Made by a program: the position numbers and the translations under genes. From assembly GCA_944390025.1 (NCBI GenBank), contig CALXOK010000001.1:186001-250000 (forward strand): a DNA stretch of 64,000 bases, given 5' to 3'. This document shows, piece by piece, positions 8,877-17,891 of the stretch. Each line of letters opens with the position of its first letter. The first letter of the stretch is position 1. This stretch comes from an uncultured Spirochaetales bacterium. Its GTDB lineage: Bacteria > Spirochaetota > Spirochaetia > Sphaerochaetales > Sphaerochaetaceae. The notes beneath the pieces are model-generated. The model did not search any database and had not been told where the DNA came from. It saw nothing but the letters and a program-made list of their open reading frames with translations.

Positions 8877-9349
8877 TTCCTGTTCTCCTGGACATATGCC
8901 TTGACCTTCTGGTATCCGGCATTGTCCTCATACTGAATCCTTCTTTCAATAATCCAGCTTCCGTCCTCTTCCTTCCTGATTACAGCGAAAACACCTTTGC
9001 CAATATAGGAAATGGTCTGGTTATCACTTACAGGATTCTCCTTTCTGATTTTCTCAAGAACACAGTCAAAATGTGCATAACCGCCATCCGGAGTGCTCAT
9101 GGCAAGAGATATGTTCTCAATCGGATTTCCGCATATCGCACATTCGTCATGCGGTTCACAGATGACAGGAGAATCGGGCACAGGAATGCGGGAATGGAAG
9201 GAATGTGATTTCGGAAGTCCGGCAACCTGAGTGAGTGTGGTGAAGTCGACAAGACGGCTGTCATCCTTCTTTCTTTTCTTCCTGTCACGGGAAGATGGAC
9301 GTGACTGTCTTCTGCCTGAGAAGGAAGATTTAGAGGAATTCTTTTTCAT
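8873..9349 (-). CDS. Uncharacterised protein with basic tail and CxxC...HxxC motif
   Basis: I do not recognise the family. From the ATG at 9349 the product is about 158 residues. Residues 1-35 are Ser/Arg/Lys-rich, suggesting nucleic-acid contact. A likely zinc site follows, CAICGNP...YAHFDC (CxxC-x19-HxxC), preceded by another Cys and His (CEPHDEC). The C-terminal half is mixed alpha/beta. An upstream in-frame start at 9400 adds 17 hydrophobic residues, but a promoter-like CATAAT box lies 10 nt before 9349, so I prefer the shorter form. It sits between rplS and coaD and overlaps coaD by 4 nt. Confidence 0.65.
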   Translation of the reverse strand: MKKNSSKSSFSGRRQSRPSSRDRKKRKKDDSRLVDFTTLTQVAGLPKSHSFHSRIPVPDSPVICEPHDECAICGNPIENISLAMSTPDGGYAHFDCVLEKIRKENPVSDNQTISYIGKGVFAVIRKEEDGSWIIERRIQYEDNAGYQKVKAYVQENRK

Positions 9350-9359
9350 ATACGGAGAA

Positions 9360-9388
9360 ATTATGTAACATTCAACTGAAAAAAACAA
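9360..9388 (-). promoter_or_regulatory. Predicted promoter of the 9349 gene and coaD
   Basis: On the minus strand TTGTTT (9388-9383), a 17-nt spacer and CATAAT (9365-9360). The box ends 10 nt before the ATG at 9349, so the leader would be only a few nucleotides. Confidence 0.45.
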
Positions 9389-9435
9389 GAAACCGGACAA
9401 TTGATGCCCGGTTCCATTGTGAAAGTGAAAAGACC

Positions 9436-9792
9436 TCAGTCAGCCTTCTTTCTGATAAGCTCCTTGACCTTTGCAGCCTTTCCGACTCTGTCTCTGAGGT
9501 AGTAGAGCTTGGCTCTTCTGACCTTACCCTTCCTGACAACCTCAATCTTGTCGATTCTCGGTGAGTGCAGAGGGAAGATTCTCTCAACACCGACACCGTA
9601 GCTGATCTTTCTCACAACGAATGTGCGGCTGATGCCGACATTGTTCTTAGCAATAACGATGCCTTCGAAAACCTGAATTCTTTCTGTGGTTCCTTCAACA
9701 ATCTTGAAGTAAACCTTTACTGTGTCACCGACAGAAAAATTCTCTGCATCTTTCTTAATCTGCCTGGCTTCAATTGTCTTGATGATGTCCAT
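9436..9792 (-). CDS. rplS: Ribosomal protein L19
   Basis: Large-subunit protein at the 30S-50S interface. The 118 residues show the L19 pattern: [27 protein letters not shown], the [23 protein letters not shown] core, and the basic [15 protein letters not shown] tail. It is the last gene of rpsP-khpA-rimM-trmD-rplS, a conserved bacterial translation operon, 7 nt after trmD. Confidence 0.98.
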   Translation of the reverse strand: MDIIKTIEARQIKKDAENFSVGDTVKVYFKIVEGTTERIQVFEGIVIAKNNVGISRTFVVRKISYGVGVERIFPLHSPRIDKIEVVRKGKVRRAKLYYLRDRVGKAAKVKELIRKKAD

Positions 9793-9799
9793 AATGACA

Positions 9800-10528
9800 T
9801 TACCCCTTCATTTCATTAATCAGTTCTATTAGTCTTCTTCTCTTAGCCAAGTCGAGAGAGGCTTTGCTAAGAACTTCCGGTCTGCTCCGCATCGTCTTTT
9901 CGAGCATACGGAAATCACGCCAGGTAGCAATCCTTTCGTGATGACCTGACAACAATACATCAGGAACGGATTTTGTGCAATACCTTTCAGGCCTTGTATA
10001 TTGTGGATATTCAAGCAGCCCGTCAGAGAAACTCTCGTCCTCAAGACTCTCCTCGCTGATGACGCCTTCAACAAGACGGTAAACTGCATCGATAATCACT
10101 GTCGCGGCGCTTTCACCGGATGAAATGACATAGTCCCCTATGCTTATCTCGTCATCAACATATTCATCTATTATCCTCTGGTCAAGTCCTTCATAATGAC
10201 CACAGATGAAGACAAGGCTGTCCTGTCTGCTGAGTTCCTGTGCATATGCCTGGTTGAAAAGCTTGCCGGAGGGACTGGGGTAGATGACTCTCCTGTTTTT
10301 CGCATCAATGCTGTCAAGAGCTTCTCCTAACGGCTCACACTTGAGAATCATTCCGGCACCACCTCCGTAAGGGATGTCGTCACAGGTTCTGTGTCTGTCA
10401 TGCGCAAAATCGCGGAAATTTATGATTCTGTATGTGATGATGCCCTTTTCAACCGCGCGGGCCATGATTGAGGAAGTGAAGAAGCTTTCAACCATCTGCG
10501 GAAAAAGCGTGAGGATGTCTATGTGCAT
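9800..10528 (-). CDS. trmD: tRNA (guanine37-N1)-methyltransferase
   Basis: Uses S-adenosylmethionine to methylate G37 next to the anticodon, preventing +1 frameshifts. The SPOUT-type enzyme has [12 protein letters not shown] at the N-terminus, [12 protein letters not shown] near residue 52, and the trefoil-knot segments [13 protein letters not shown] and [11 protein letters not shown]. The 242 residues are a normal length. It starts 1 nt after the rimM stop. Confidence 0.98.
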   Translation of the reverse strand: MHIDILTLFPQMVESFFTSSIMARAVEKGIITYRIINFRDFAHDRHRTCDDIPYGGGAGMILKCEPLGEALDSIDAKNRRVIYPSPSGKLFNQAYAQELSRQDSLVFICGHYEGLDQRIIDEYVDDEISIGDYVISSGESAATVIIDAVYRLVEGVISEESLEDESFSDGLLEYPQYTRPERYCTKSVPDVLLSGHHERIATWRDFRMLEKTMRSRPEVLSKASLDLAKRRRLIELINEMKG

Positions 10529-10529
10529 T

Positions 10530-11042
10530 TCACATCTCCAGTAAAGATCCCATCAGAAGCTCAATGCTTCCGGCCTCAAAATCAGGTCTGGATACAAAAG
10601 GCTCCATGTTAGGCAGATAGAATGTCTTTCCATCGTTTTTCCTGATGAGCAGGTAGTCAGCCTGAGAGCCGTCGCAGACTGCTTCAACCTTACCTACTTC
10701 ATTTCCTTTGAAAACAAGAGAAAGGCCGAAAAGATCAGCGATATAGTACTCACCTTCTTCCAGATGACTTGCGTCTTCTCTTCGCACATAGATACGTCCG
10801 CCTGAAAGCGAAGAAGCCTTCTCCTTTGTATCATAACCGGCAAAACGCATAAGAAGCGACGCTGAATCGCTTTTCACGGCATCAACATGAAGAACAACTT
10901 CACGTCCGTCACGACGGATGACTGTACACTCCCGGAGTTTTTCAAGATGCCCGTTCTCGCCGCTGCATGAATGTATTCTGAGCCAGCCGTCAAAACCATG
11001 GGTCTTGCCGACATTCGCACTCATTATAAGATTGTCCTGCAT
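10530..11042 (-). CDS. rimM: 16S rRNA processing protein RimM
   Basis: Assists maturation of the 30S head, binding near S19. The N-terminal RimM barrel begins with MSANVGKTHGFDGWLRI. A PRC-barrel half includes EGEYYIADLFGLSLVFKGNEVG. The product is about 170 residues from the ATG at 11042, preceded by GAGAGA. An in-frame TTG at 11060 would add six residues. Placement between khpA and trmD is the usual order. Confidence 0.95.
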   Translation of the reverse strand: MQDNLIMSANVGKTHGFDGWLRIHSCSGENGHLEKLRECTVIRRDGREVVLHVDAVKSDSASLLMRFAGYDTKEKASSLSGGRIYVRREDASHLEEGEYYIADLFGLSLVFKGNEVGKVEAVCDGSQADYLLIRKNDGKTFYLPNMEPFVSRPDFEAGSIELLMGSLLEM

Positions 11043-11101
11043 TTTCTCTCTCAGGTTCAAAAAATAAAGTACTGGCGGAACATGATGTCCCGCCAGATGT
11101 T

Positions 11102-11335
11102 TCAGTCAAGAATCTCAAGAACAGCCTTTTTCCCGTCCTTAGTCGCACAGGCAGAAAGAATTGTCCTGATTGCCTTTGCAATACGGCCCTGCTTGCCGAT
11201 GACCTTTCCAACGTCATCCTGAGCTACATGAAGCTCAAGGATTGTGGACTTCTCGCCCTCAATCACATTGACGCTGACCTCATCCGGCTTGTCAACAAGA
11301 CTCCTGACCAGGAATTCAACCAGTTCTTTCTCCAT
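11102..11335 (-). CDS. khpA: KH-domain RNA-binding protein KhpA
   Basis: A 77-residue single-KH protein of the YlqC/KhpA family. The RNA-gripping GxxG loop is GKQG (about residues 43-46) within VGKVIGKQGRIAKAIRTIL. In other bacteria KhpA binds RNA, often with KhpB, and influences cell division; a role here is inferred. It sits between rpsP and rimM as in many bacteria. Confidence 0.93.
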   Translation of the reverse strand: MEKELVEFLVRSLVDKPDEVSVNVIEGEKSTILELHVAQDDVGKVIGKQGRIAKAIRTILSACATKDGKKAVLEILD

Positions 11336-11356
11336 ATGTCACTCCTGAAAAGCCGA

Positions 11357-11623
11357 TTAGTTCTGGCTGCTCTGGCGTGTAAGAGAAATACCCTGCTTGT
11401 TAAGAATCTTCTTGACAGTCGCACTCGGCTGTGCGCCCTTCTCAATCCAGCTCTTCACCTTGTCTGCATCAAGAGTGACCTGTCTGTCCTGTGCTTCAAC
11501 AGGATGATAGGTTCCAAGCTCGTCGATTGTCTCACTGCCACGTGCAGTCCTGCTGTCCATGACAACGATGCGATAGTAGGGTCTTTTCTTTGCCCCGAAA
11601 CGTTTTAGTCTGATACTAACCAC
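11357..11623 (-). CDS. rpsP: Ribosomal protein S16
   Basis: Small-subunit assembly protein. The 88 residues begin with MVSIRLKRFGAKKRPYYRIV, the diagnostic S16 start, and contain the ELGTYHPVE segment. Translation begins at GTG (11623) with AAGGAG about 9 nt upstream. It follows ffh by 31 nt. Confidence 0.98.
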   Translation of the reverse strand: MVSIRLKRFGAKKRPYYRIVVMDSRTARGSETIDELGTYHPVEAQDRQVTLDADKVKSWIEKGAQPSATVKKILNKQGISLTRQSSQN

Positions 11624-11654
11624 AGTCTCTACTCCTTATTCTGCTTGATAGGCC

Positions 11655-12986
11655 TCAGCTGAAGTTCTTCAGCATCTGTGCCTGTAATTTCTTGTTGTTC
11701 ATAAGCTTCTTAAGCATCAGCTTCTGCTTTTCGAATGTCTTGAGAAGCCTGTTGACATCTGCAACAGAAGTTCCAGAACCCTTTGCGATTCTCTTGCGAC
11801 GGCTCGGTCCGATGATTCTGTAATTGGATCTCTCGAACTTTGTCATGGACTTGATAATCGCTTTCTGGATCTCAAACTCCTTCATGTCGATATCATCTTC
11901 GCTGATATTCCCTTTGGCTCCGGGAATCATCTCAATAAGCTTGTCGACTGATCCCATCTTGTTCATCTGCTCAAGCTGGTCCAGATAATCCTGAAGATCG
12001 AAGGTGTTCTTCTGCATCTTGCGGGCAAGCTTTTCAGCCTCTTCCTGGTCATAAAGCTGCTGGGCTTTCTCGACAAGGGAGACAACATCACCCATTCCGA
12101 GGATGCGCTGTGCAATTCTGTCCGGGTGGAAGATTTCAAGATCTTCAGGCTTTTCGCCTGTACCGATGAATTTCAGCGGCTTGCCGACAACGCTCTTGAG
12201 AGAGAGTGCGGCACCACCGCGGGTGTCTGAGTCGAACTTGGAAAGGACAACACCGCTGATACCGACTTTCTGCTCAAATTCCTGAGCGATTGTAACAGCG
12301 TTCTGACCTGTCATCGCGTCAGCGACAAAAAGTGTCTCATCCGGCTTTACAGCCTTTGCGATGTCGCTGATTTCCTTCATCAAGACATCATCAAGATGCA
12401 TTCTTCCGCTGGTATCGATGATTACAGTGTCGTAAAGCTCATGGCGTGCAGTGCTGACAGCTTCAGTCGCTACTTTCACCGGATTCTTCTCGCCTTCAAT
12501 CGAGAAAACCCTAACTCCGACTTTCTGGCCAAGAACCTGCAGCTGAGTGACAGCGGCAGGACGGACAAGGTCAGCAGCGACAAGCATGACTTTCCTGCCC
12601 TGCTCCTTCGTGAGCTTGAGAGCAAGCTTTGCTGCTGTCGTGGTCTTACCTGAGCCCTGAAGTCCCATCATCAGGATTATACTTGTTGTGTCTTTTCCCT
12701 TGAGGTTTAATCCCTGGTCATCTCCGCCGAGAAGCGCGACCATCTTGTCGTAGACAATCTTTGTGAACTGCTGTCCCGGGTCAACGGAAAGAAGGACCTT
12801 CTCGCCAAGAGCCTCCTCAAGTGTGGAATTGATGAAACGTCTGACAACACGGAGATTGACGTCCGCATCCAGAAGGGAAATCCTTATTTCCTCAACCGCA
12901 TCACGGATGTTCTTCTCTGTGATTTTCCCCTTTCCTGAAAGGGTTTTCATTATAGATGAGAACTTTGTACTCAGACTGTCAAACAT
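11655..12986 (-). CDS. ffh: Signal recognition particle protein Ffh
   Basis: SRP54 GTPase that, with 4.5S RNA, delivers nascent membrane proteins to FtsY and the translocon. The N domain is at 1-90. The G domain has G1 GLQGSGKTTTAAKLA (about 108-122), DTSGRMHLDD and G4 SKFDSD. The C-terminal M domain (about 300-443) is methionine-rich and ends in MLKKLMNNKKLQAQMLKNF. The 443 residues are typical. It precedes rpsP, as in many bacteria. Confidence 0.98.
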   Translation of the reverse strand: MFDSLSTKFSSIMKTLSGKGKITEKNIRDAVEEIRISLLDADVNLRVVRRFINSTLEEALGEKVLLSVDPGQQFTKIVYDKMVALLGGDDQGLNLKGKDTTSIILMMGLQGSGKTTTAAKLALKLTKEQGRKVMLVAADLVRPAAVTQLQVLGQKVGVRVFSIEGEKNPVKVATEAVSTARHELYDTVIIDTSGRMHLDDVLMKEISDIAKAVKPDETLFVADAMTGQNAVTIAQEFEQKVGISGVVLSKFDSDTRGGAALSLKSVVGKPLKFIGTGEKPEDLEIFHPDRIAQRILGMGDVVSLVEKAQQLYDQEEAEKLARKMQKNTFDLQDYLDQLEQMNKMGSVDKLIEMIPGAKGNISEDDIDMKEFEIQKAIIKSMTKFERSNYRIIGPSRRKRIAKGSGTSVADVNRLLKTFEKQKLMLKKLMNNKKLQAQMLKNFS

Positions 12987-13038
12987 ATTCCTGTTCCTGT
13001 GGACCGAAGGTATTTATACACATTTTTCTCTTCACTCG

Positions 13039-15879
13039 TCAAGATTTGTCCTTCCTTTTTCCGTCCTTGTCGAAGTCAACACGTCTGTCTTCCTCATCAA
13101 GGATGACCGCCTCCCCTGCGATGTTGGCAAGTTTATATGTGACTGTGGTGGAGACACCCGCCTCCATCTGCGTCACACCCAGAAGGGACTGTGAGCCCAT
13201 GACTGTATGGGTGTTATGAGTGATGATGATGAACTGGCTGGTCTGGCTGAAATCCTCAAGAACAGACAGGAAGTAGCCTATGTTCTTGTCATCAAGGGCT
13301 GCGTCAATCTCATCAAGGATACAGAAAGGACTCGGTTTGACCAGATAGGTCGCAAAAAGCAGGGCGACAGCTGTCATGCTCCTTTCACCACCGGAAAGAA
13401 GAGTCAGGCTGATAAGCTTCTTTCCCGGCGGCTGTGCGAAAATATCGATACCGCTTGTCAGGACATTCTCCTCATCCTGAAGCGTGATCTCAGCACGTCC
13501 TCCGTTGAAAAGCCTCTTGAACATTGCCTGGAAGTTATCACTGATCTGCTTATAGGTCGTCATGAACATCTGGATGCTCTTTTCCTGAATTTCAGCAAGG
13601 ACCTTCTCTAGATCAGCCTTGGCCTTGTTCAGGTCATCAAGCTGCTTGTTATAGAAATTATAACGCTCCTCAGCTTCCTTGAAATCGTCGACTGCCATAT
13701 GGTTGATGTTCGGACCAAGAGCAGCAATCTGACGGCGGACCTCGTTGAGTTCGTTCTCGACAAGCACCTGCTCAGGAAGATTCTCATCACTGAGCCTGTC
13801 CTGATACTCATTGAGGCTTCTGTTGTATGTATTGAAGAAGTTAGTGAACAGCTGTTTGATCTGCTCATCCGCCTGAGAGGCCCACAGTTCAGATTTCTCA
13901 ATCTCGCTTCTCAGGTTATGAATGGTCTCGATGGTCTTCTCTTTCTCGCTTTCCTTGTCACTGAGCTGGCTGTTGAGGGTCCTGATTTCCCCCAGAACAT
14001 CCTGAAGCTCTGCCTTCGACTGGGTTATCTGGCTGGAAAGCTCCTCTTTCTCGCCTTCAGCTTCACGGATCTGGTCTGCAGTGGAGGAAATCCTTGTCTC
14101 ATAGAAGCTCACACGGGTCTGGGCATCATCAAGGGCGGCAGTGTTCTCCTCGATATTCCTTCTTATGTTCTGTGCAATCTGCTTTGCTGACTCAAGGCCT
14201 CCGCGCATAGAGGCAACCTTGATTTCAATTGACTTGACAGTATCCCTGAGAGAGTCAATCTCGTCATTGAGACGGCTCACATCCTGTCTGTAAGAAGCAA
14301 TAGACTGCCGGCTTCTTTCCATATTCCTGCGGCACTGGTCCTCTTCTTCCGTTATGCTGCGTTTCTTTGTCAGAAGGCCTTCCGGAGCAAGCAGGGAATC
14401 AATGAAAGGAGGAATCGTTTTCTTATATCCTTCATAGGAAAGCCTGAGGGAAGAAACGGCATCCAGCAGGCTGTTGAAATCAGATTCCAGTTTCTCATGG
14501 ATGTCCATATCCCGCGGGAGGGCCTTGTAAAAGTCGATTTTCTCCCTTATGCGGCGCAGAATTGTGTCAATGCGTTCAAGAACATCCTCGTCAGCAGCAC
14601 CTCTCCTTTTTACGGAATATTCCTCTCCCATCTTCTCATCAAGCTCAAGAGCAAGGTTTTCAATGACCAGCTTGAGCTCTCCTGAAAGAGCGGCGATTCT
14701 TTCCTCATTCTCAATGATTGCCTTCTCTTCCGCATCAAGTTTCTCATTGAGAAGCCTCACATTCTCAGTGTCATCGGCTATCATCGCATTGGCTCTGTTG
14801 AGCTGGCTGACAGACTCATCAAGAATCTCCTGCTTTTCCGCGATGCTCGCCTCATTCTCCTCAAGCTCTCCCCTGTCACGCTCAATCAGCCGAGAATAGG
14901 ATTCAATCTTATCCTTGAACTCCTCGTGGCTGCGGATATATTCGCGATACTGATTGTCAAGTATCTTTATTCTGTCATTACGGCTGTTGATTGCCTCCTC
15001 AGCCCTGTTGATGCTGTTCTGGATGCTGATGGAAATCCGGTTCTTTTCTTGTACAAGGTTCTGCTCTTCCTCAATGCCGGCCTTGAAGCTGTCAAGGCTT
15101 CCCATGAGAGCCTCAAGCTGTTTCTGGTTGCTTGCCTTCTGCTCTCCTCTGATGGCCTTGAGCTTGGTGAAGGTCTGGATTTTGATTGCATGAAGGGTTA
15201 TGTCGAGATCCTGCTGCTTTTTAACAAGCTCATTGTAGCTCATGGCTTTCTCAGCCTGATTCTTCAGCGAATTGTAGGTTCTTCTCTCAGCCGCAATGAT
15301 GTTCTCCACCTGAGCGATATTCTCGTCAGTGCGGTCAATCTTCTTCTGAGCCTCATTACACTCAATCTTGTATCGTGATATTCCAGCCGCTTCCTCAAAG
15401 ATGTATCTGCGGTCCTCAGGACGTGATGAAAGAATCTGGTCAATCTTTCCCTGCTCAAGAATTGAATAGGCGGACTTTCCGATTCCGGTGTCGAAGAAAA
15501 GCTCCCTGATGTTCTTCAATAGACAGCGCTGGCGGTTGATGTAATATTCACTTTCTCCAGAGCGGAAGACACGGCGCCTGATTTCTATCTCCGTAAGATC
15601 GGTCTGAAGCTTGTGCTCACTGTTGTCGATTGTCAGAGCTACTTCAGCGAACTGGAGCGGTTTTCTGGTATCGGTTCCGTTGAAGATGACATCTTCCATC
15701 TTTCCGGCTCTGAGTGTCTTGGTTGACTGCTCTCCGAGAACCCATTTAATGGAGTCAACGATATTGCTCTTTCCGCAGCCATTCGGTCCCAGAAGGCTTG
15801 TGATCCCATCGGAAAAATCTATATGGGTCTTGTCAGCAAAGCTCTTGAACCCGTTGATGTCTATACATTTTAAAAACAA
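13039..15879 (-). CDS. smc: SMC chromosome-segregation ATPase, short form
   Basis: Condensin ATPase that compacts and segregates the chromosome. Walker A is GPNGCGKSNIVDSI (about 33-46). The C-terminal LLSGGERSMTAVALLFATYL signature with Walker B CILDEIDAALDD lies near 830-870. Between these are coiled coils. At 946 residues it is about 200-250 shorter than typical bacterial SMC. The middle (about 415-510, containing ALPRDMDIHEKL and KKTIPPFIDSLL) does not show the usual Gly-rich hinge. The start is TTG at 15879 with GAGGAG upstream. It is divergent from rnhB. Confidence 0.93.
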   Translation of the reverse strand: MFLKCIDINGFKSFADKTHIDFSDGITSLLGPNGCGKSNIVDSIKWVLGEQSTKTLRAGKMEDVIFNGTDTRKPLQFAEVALTIDNSEHKLQTDLTEIEIRRRVFRSGESEYYINRQRCLLKNIRELFFDTGIGKSAYSILEQGKIDQILSSRPEDRRYIFEEAAGISRYKIECNEAQKKIDRTDENIAQVENIIAAERRTYNSLKNQAEKAMSYNELVKKQQDLDITLHAIKIQTFTKLKAIRGEQKASNQKQLEALMGSLDSFKAGIEEEQNLVQEKNRISISIQNSINRAEEAINSRNDRIKILDNQYREYIRSHEEFKDKIESYSRLIERDRGELEENEASIAEKQEILDESVSQLNRANAMIADDTENVRLLNEKLDAEEKAIIENEERIAALSGELKLVIENLALELDEKMGEEYSVKRRGAADEDVLERIDTILRRIREKIDFYKALPRDMDIHEKLESDFNSLLDAVSSLRLSYEGYKKTIPPFIDSLLAPEGLLTKKRSITEEEDQCRRNMERSRQSIASYRQDVSRLNDEIDSLRDTVKSIEIKVASMRGGLESAKQIAQNIRRNIEENTAALDDAQTRVSFYETRISSTADQIREAEGEKEELSSQITQSKAELQDVLGEIRTLNSQLSDKESEKEKTIETIHNLRSEIEKSELWASQADEQIKQLFTNFFNTYNRSLNEYQDRLSDENLPEQVLVENELNEVRRQIAALGPNINHMAVDDFKEAEERYNFYNKQLDDLNKAKADLEKVLAEIQEKSIQMFMTTYKQISDNFQAMFKRLFNGGRAEITLQDEENVLTSGIDIFAQPPGKKLISLTLLSGGERSMTAVALLFATYLVKPSPFCILDEIDAALDDKNIGYFLSVLEDFSQTSQFIIITHNTHTVMGSQSLLGVTQMEAGVSTTVTYKLANIAGEAVILDEEDRRVDFDKDGKRKDKS

Positions 15880-15939
15880 GAGACTGTCTCCTCAGCTTGA
15901 CGGAATGAACAAAGGAAAGATAGCATTTTTAACTGCATT

Positions 15940-16551
15940 ATGGAAGAACAGCTTACTCTATTCGATTTCTCGCATCCAGGATATATCTGCGGTTGCGATG
16001 AGGCTGGCCGTGGCCCGCTTGCCGGACCTGTCTGTGCGGCTAGCTGTATCCTGCCGGATGATTTCGACACAAGATTGCTTGACGACAGCAAGAAACTGTC
16101 AGAGAAAAAGAGAGCTGAACTTGAAATCATGATAAAAGAAAAGGCCCTGTGCTGGAGCACAGTCTTCATCTTTCAGGATGAGATTGATGAAATCAACATA
16201 CTCAATGCGACCATGAAGGCGATGAAGCTCAGCTATCTGAGAATCAGCAGGCAATTTCCTGTAAGCCGTTTTCTGGTCGACGGCAACAGAAAACCTCCTG
16301 TCGCGGACACCGAGGTTGAGGCCATAGTGAAAGGTGATGCGAAAATCCCGCAGATTATGGCAGCCAGCATTCTTGCGAAGACAGAACGTGACAGGTACAT
16401 GATCAATATGGACAGGCTGTATCCTGAATACGGTTTCGCAATCCACAAAGGCTATGGAACAAGAAGACACTATGAGGCTATTAAAGAATACGGCCCCACT
16501 CCGCTTCACCGCCTGAGCTTTCTCAAAAGTCTCAAAGAAGAGCAAGAGTGA
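15940..16551 (+). CDS. rnhB: Ribonuclease HII
   Basis: Endonuclease that removes ribonucleotides from DNA. The DEAGRGPLAGPV motif (about 20-31) carries the first catalytic Asp-Glu. LLDDSKKLSEKKR, the NATMKAMKLSY region and the ASILAKTERDRYM segment match the family. The 203 residues are normal. No clear ribosome-binding site precedes the ATG. Its last 20 nt overlap the converging ZIP gene. The smc-rnhB-PUR neighbourhood resembles that of Borrelia (from memory). Confidence 0.97.
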   Translation: MEEQLTLFDFSHPGYICGCDEAGRGPLAGPVCAASCILPDDFDTRLLDDSKKLSEKKRAELEIMIKEKALCWSTVFIFQDEIDEINILNATMKAMKLSYLRISRQFPVSRFLVDGNRKPPVADTEVEAIVKGDAKIPQIMAASILAKTERDRYMINMDRLYPEYGFAIHKGYGTRRHYEAIKEYGPTPLHRLSFLKSLKEEQE

Positions 16552-17305
16552 TTCCCATCACAGTCATTCCCGCAATCAGGGAATAAATGACAAGATGGTG
16601 GTGTCCGTAATTTTCCGCCGCAGGCAGCAGCTCGTCAAATGCAAGATAGACCATGATACCGGCCACAACGCAATACACTGCAGAAAGAAGTGAAACGGAC
16701 ATGAACCGTGACAGGAACAGATAGCCGATCAGTGCGCCAGCTGGTTCTGCAAGACCTGAGACAAGTGCAATTGAGAAGGCCTTTTTCCTGCTGCCCGTAC
16801 CATGAAGCACTGGAGCTGAAACAGTTATTCCTTCCGGAATGTTATGAAGCGCGATTGCAAAAGCGATTGAAACGCCTGAGACAGGACTTGCCATCGCGCT
16901 CATGAATGTCGCGATGCCTTCAGGGAAATTATGAACAGCTATTGCAAGTGCGGAAAGAAAACCTGTTCTGCTGAGGTTGCGTTCTGTCTTCGAGCCGAAT
17001 TCATGAGGGTTTTCATCCTCAGGAACAAAATGGTCAATCAGGGCAATGATGAGAATACCGAGGAGAAAGAAACCAAGGCTCATCAGCTTTGCAAGCCGGG
17101 CTGGGTGAAGGCTTTCAAATCCGGCAGAGGCCTCAGGAAGCATCTCCATGAAGGAAATGTAGACCATGACTCCTGCAGAAAGACCCAGCGCACTGCACAG
17201 AAACTTCGTATTGTCCCTCTTGACTGCAAAAGGAACAAAGGCTCCCAACACTGTTGAGAGCCCTGCCGCAAGAGAAACGAGAAAGGCGAAAACCGGAGTG
17301 CTCAC
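16532..17305 (-). CDS. ZIP-family metal permease (ZupT-like)
   Basis: Polytopic inner-membrane protein of 257 residues, predicted to import divalent metals such as Zn or Fe. The paired metal-site motifs are HNFPEG (about 122-127) and HNIPEG (about 154-159), followed by GLAEPAGALIG, as in ZupT/GufA-type ZIPs. About eight hydrophobic segments are visible. Its ATG overlaps the stop of the PUR-domain gene (ATGA), so the two are coupled. Specificity cannot be read from sequence. Confidence 0.9.
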   Translation of the reverse strand: MSTPVFAFLVSLAAGLSTVLGAFVPFAVKRDNTKFLCSALGLSAGVMVYISFMEMLPEASAGFESLHPARLAKLMSLGFFLLGILIIALIDHFVPEDENPHEFGSKTERNLSRTGFLSALAIAVHNFPEGIATFMSAMASPVSGVSIAFAIALHNIPEGITVSAPVLHGTGSRKKAFSIALVSGLAEPAGALIGYLFLSRFMSVSLLSAVYCVVAGIMVYLAFDELLPAAENYGHHHLVIYSLIAGMTVMGITLALL

Positions 17306-17568
17306 TCCTCGTCTTCCTCCTGACGTGAAGATGTCTTCTTAGCATGCATCTTCAGATAGTCAAGGCTCTTCTGCATCTCCTTGATGAATTCGCCAATGTC
17401 TTCCTGATAGACAAGGACTGACTGACGGATGAAGCGTCCGTTCTCAGCCGGCTTGCTCTCAACGATGTTGAGATACAGATCCCCATACATATTCTCTTTC
17501 ACATTAAAAAAATAAGTCCTGTCATTCCTGACAAGTCTTGAAGAAAACAATTCACCACGCTGTCCCAT
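17302..17568 (-). CDS. PUR-domain nucleic-acid-binding protein (BpuR-like, DUF3276)
   Basis: An 88-residue protein with one PUR repeat: GELFSSRLVRNDRTYFFNVKE, then LYLNIVESKP and a helix IGEFIKEMQKSLDYL. Homologues include Borrelia BpuR, which binds DNA and RNA and acts as a regulator. The rnhB/smc context matches the Borrelia locus (from memory). GGAG lies 6-7 nt before the ATG. The C-terminus is charged (KKTSSRQEEDEE). Function by homology only. Confidence 0.88.
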   Translation of the reverse strand: MGQRGELFSSRLVRNDRTYFFNVKENMYGDLYLNIVESKPAENGRFIRQSVLVYQEDIGEFIKEMQKSLDYLKMHAKKTSSRQEEDEE

Positions 17569-17697
17569 TCAGGGCTCCTCAAATTAGAATCTTTCTGTGA
17601 TTAAACACTTTCGGCTGACTCGTGTCAATCACCTTATTAAGTAAATCATTACTATAAAAAACAATACAAATTAAGGAAAAAGTTTTCGCTCTTTTTA

Positions 17698-17727
17698 TTG
17701 ACTAAAAGAGGCAATCTCTGCTATGTT
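17698..17727 (+). promoter_or_regulatory. Predicted promoter of tRNA-Gly
   Basis: TTGACT (17698-17703), an 18-nt spacer and TATGTT (17722-17727). The start would be about 17734, 6 nt before the tRNA. Confidence 0.55.
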
Positions 17728-17739
17728 TCATTTCGTTAT

Positions 17740-17811
17740 GCGTCTGTCGTATAATGGCTATTACCCCAGCCTTCCAAGCTGGAGATGCGGGTTCGATTCC
17801 CGTCGGACGCT
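17740..17811 (+). tRNA. tRNA-Gly (anticodon TCC)
   Basis: A 72-nt cloverleaf. The acceptor GCGTCTG pairs with CGGACGC. The anticodon loop CTTCCAA lies between CCAGC and GCTGG, giving TCC. The T-arm is CGGGTTCGATTCCCG. CCA is not encoded. Confidence 0.96.
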
Positions 17812-17819
17812 TCTCATAG

Positions 17820-17843
17820 AGACCTCTTCATCGAGGTCTTTTT
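17820..17843 (+). terminator. Intrinsic terminator after tRNA-Gly
   Basis: A perfect 7-bp stem AGACCTC/GAGGTCT with a 6-nt loop, followed by a run of T, starting 8 nt after the tRNA. Confidence 0.85.
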
Positions 17844-17877
17844 CATTTCTCCAGTGTCAATTAATCTCTTTTTTCAT

Positions 17878-17883
17878 TATAAT
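17878..17883 (+). promoter_or_regulatory. -10 box immediately upstream of the M29-like gene
   Basis: A perfect TATAAT ends 8 nt before the ATG at 17892. No Shine-Dalgarno lies between, so transcription would begin at or next to the start codon. The -35 is weak. Confidence 0.45.
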
Positions 17884-17891
17884 CATCACTC

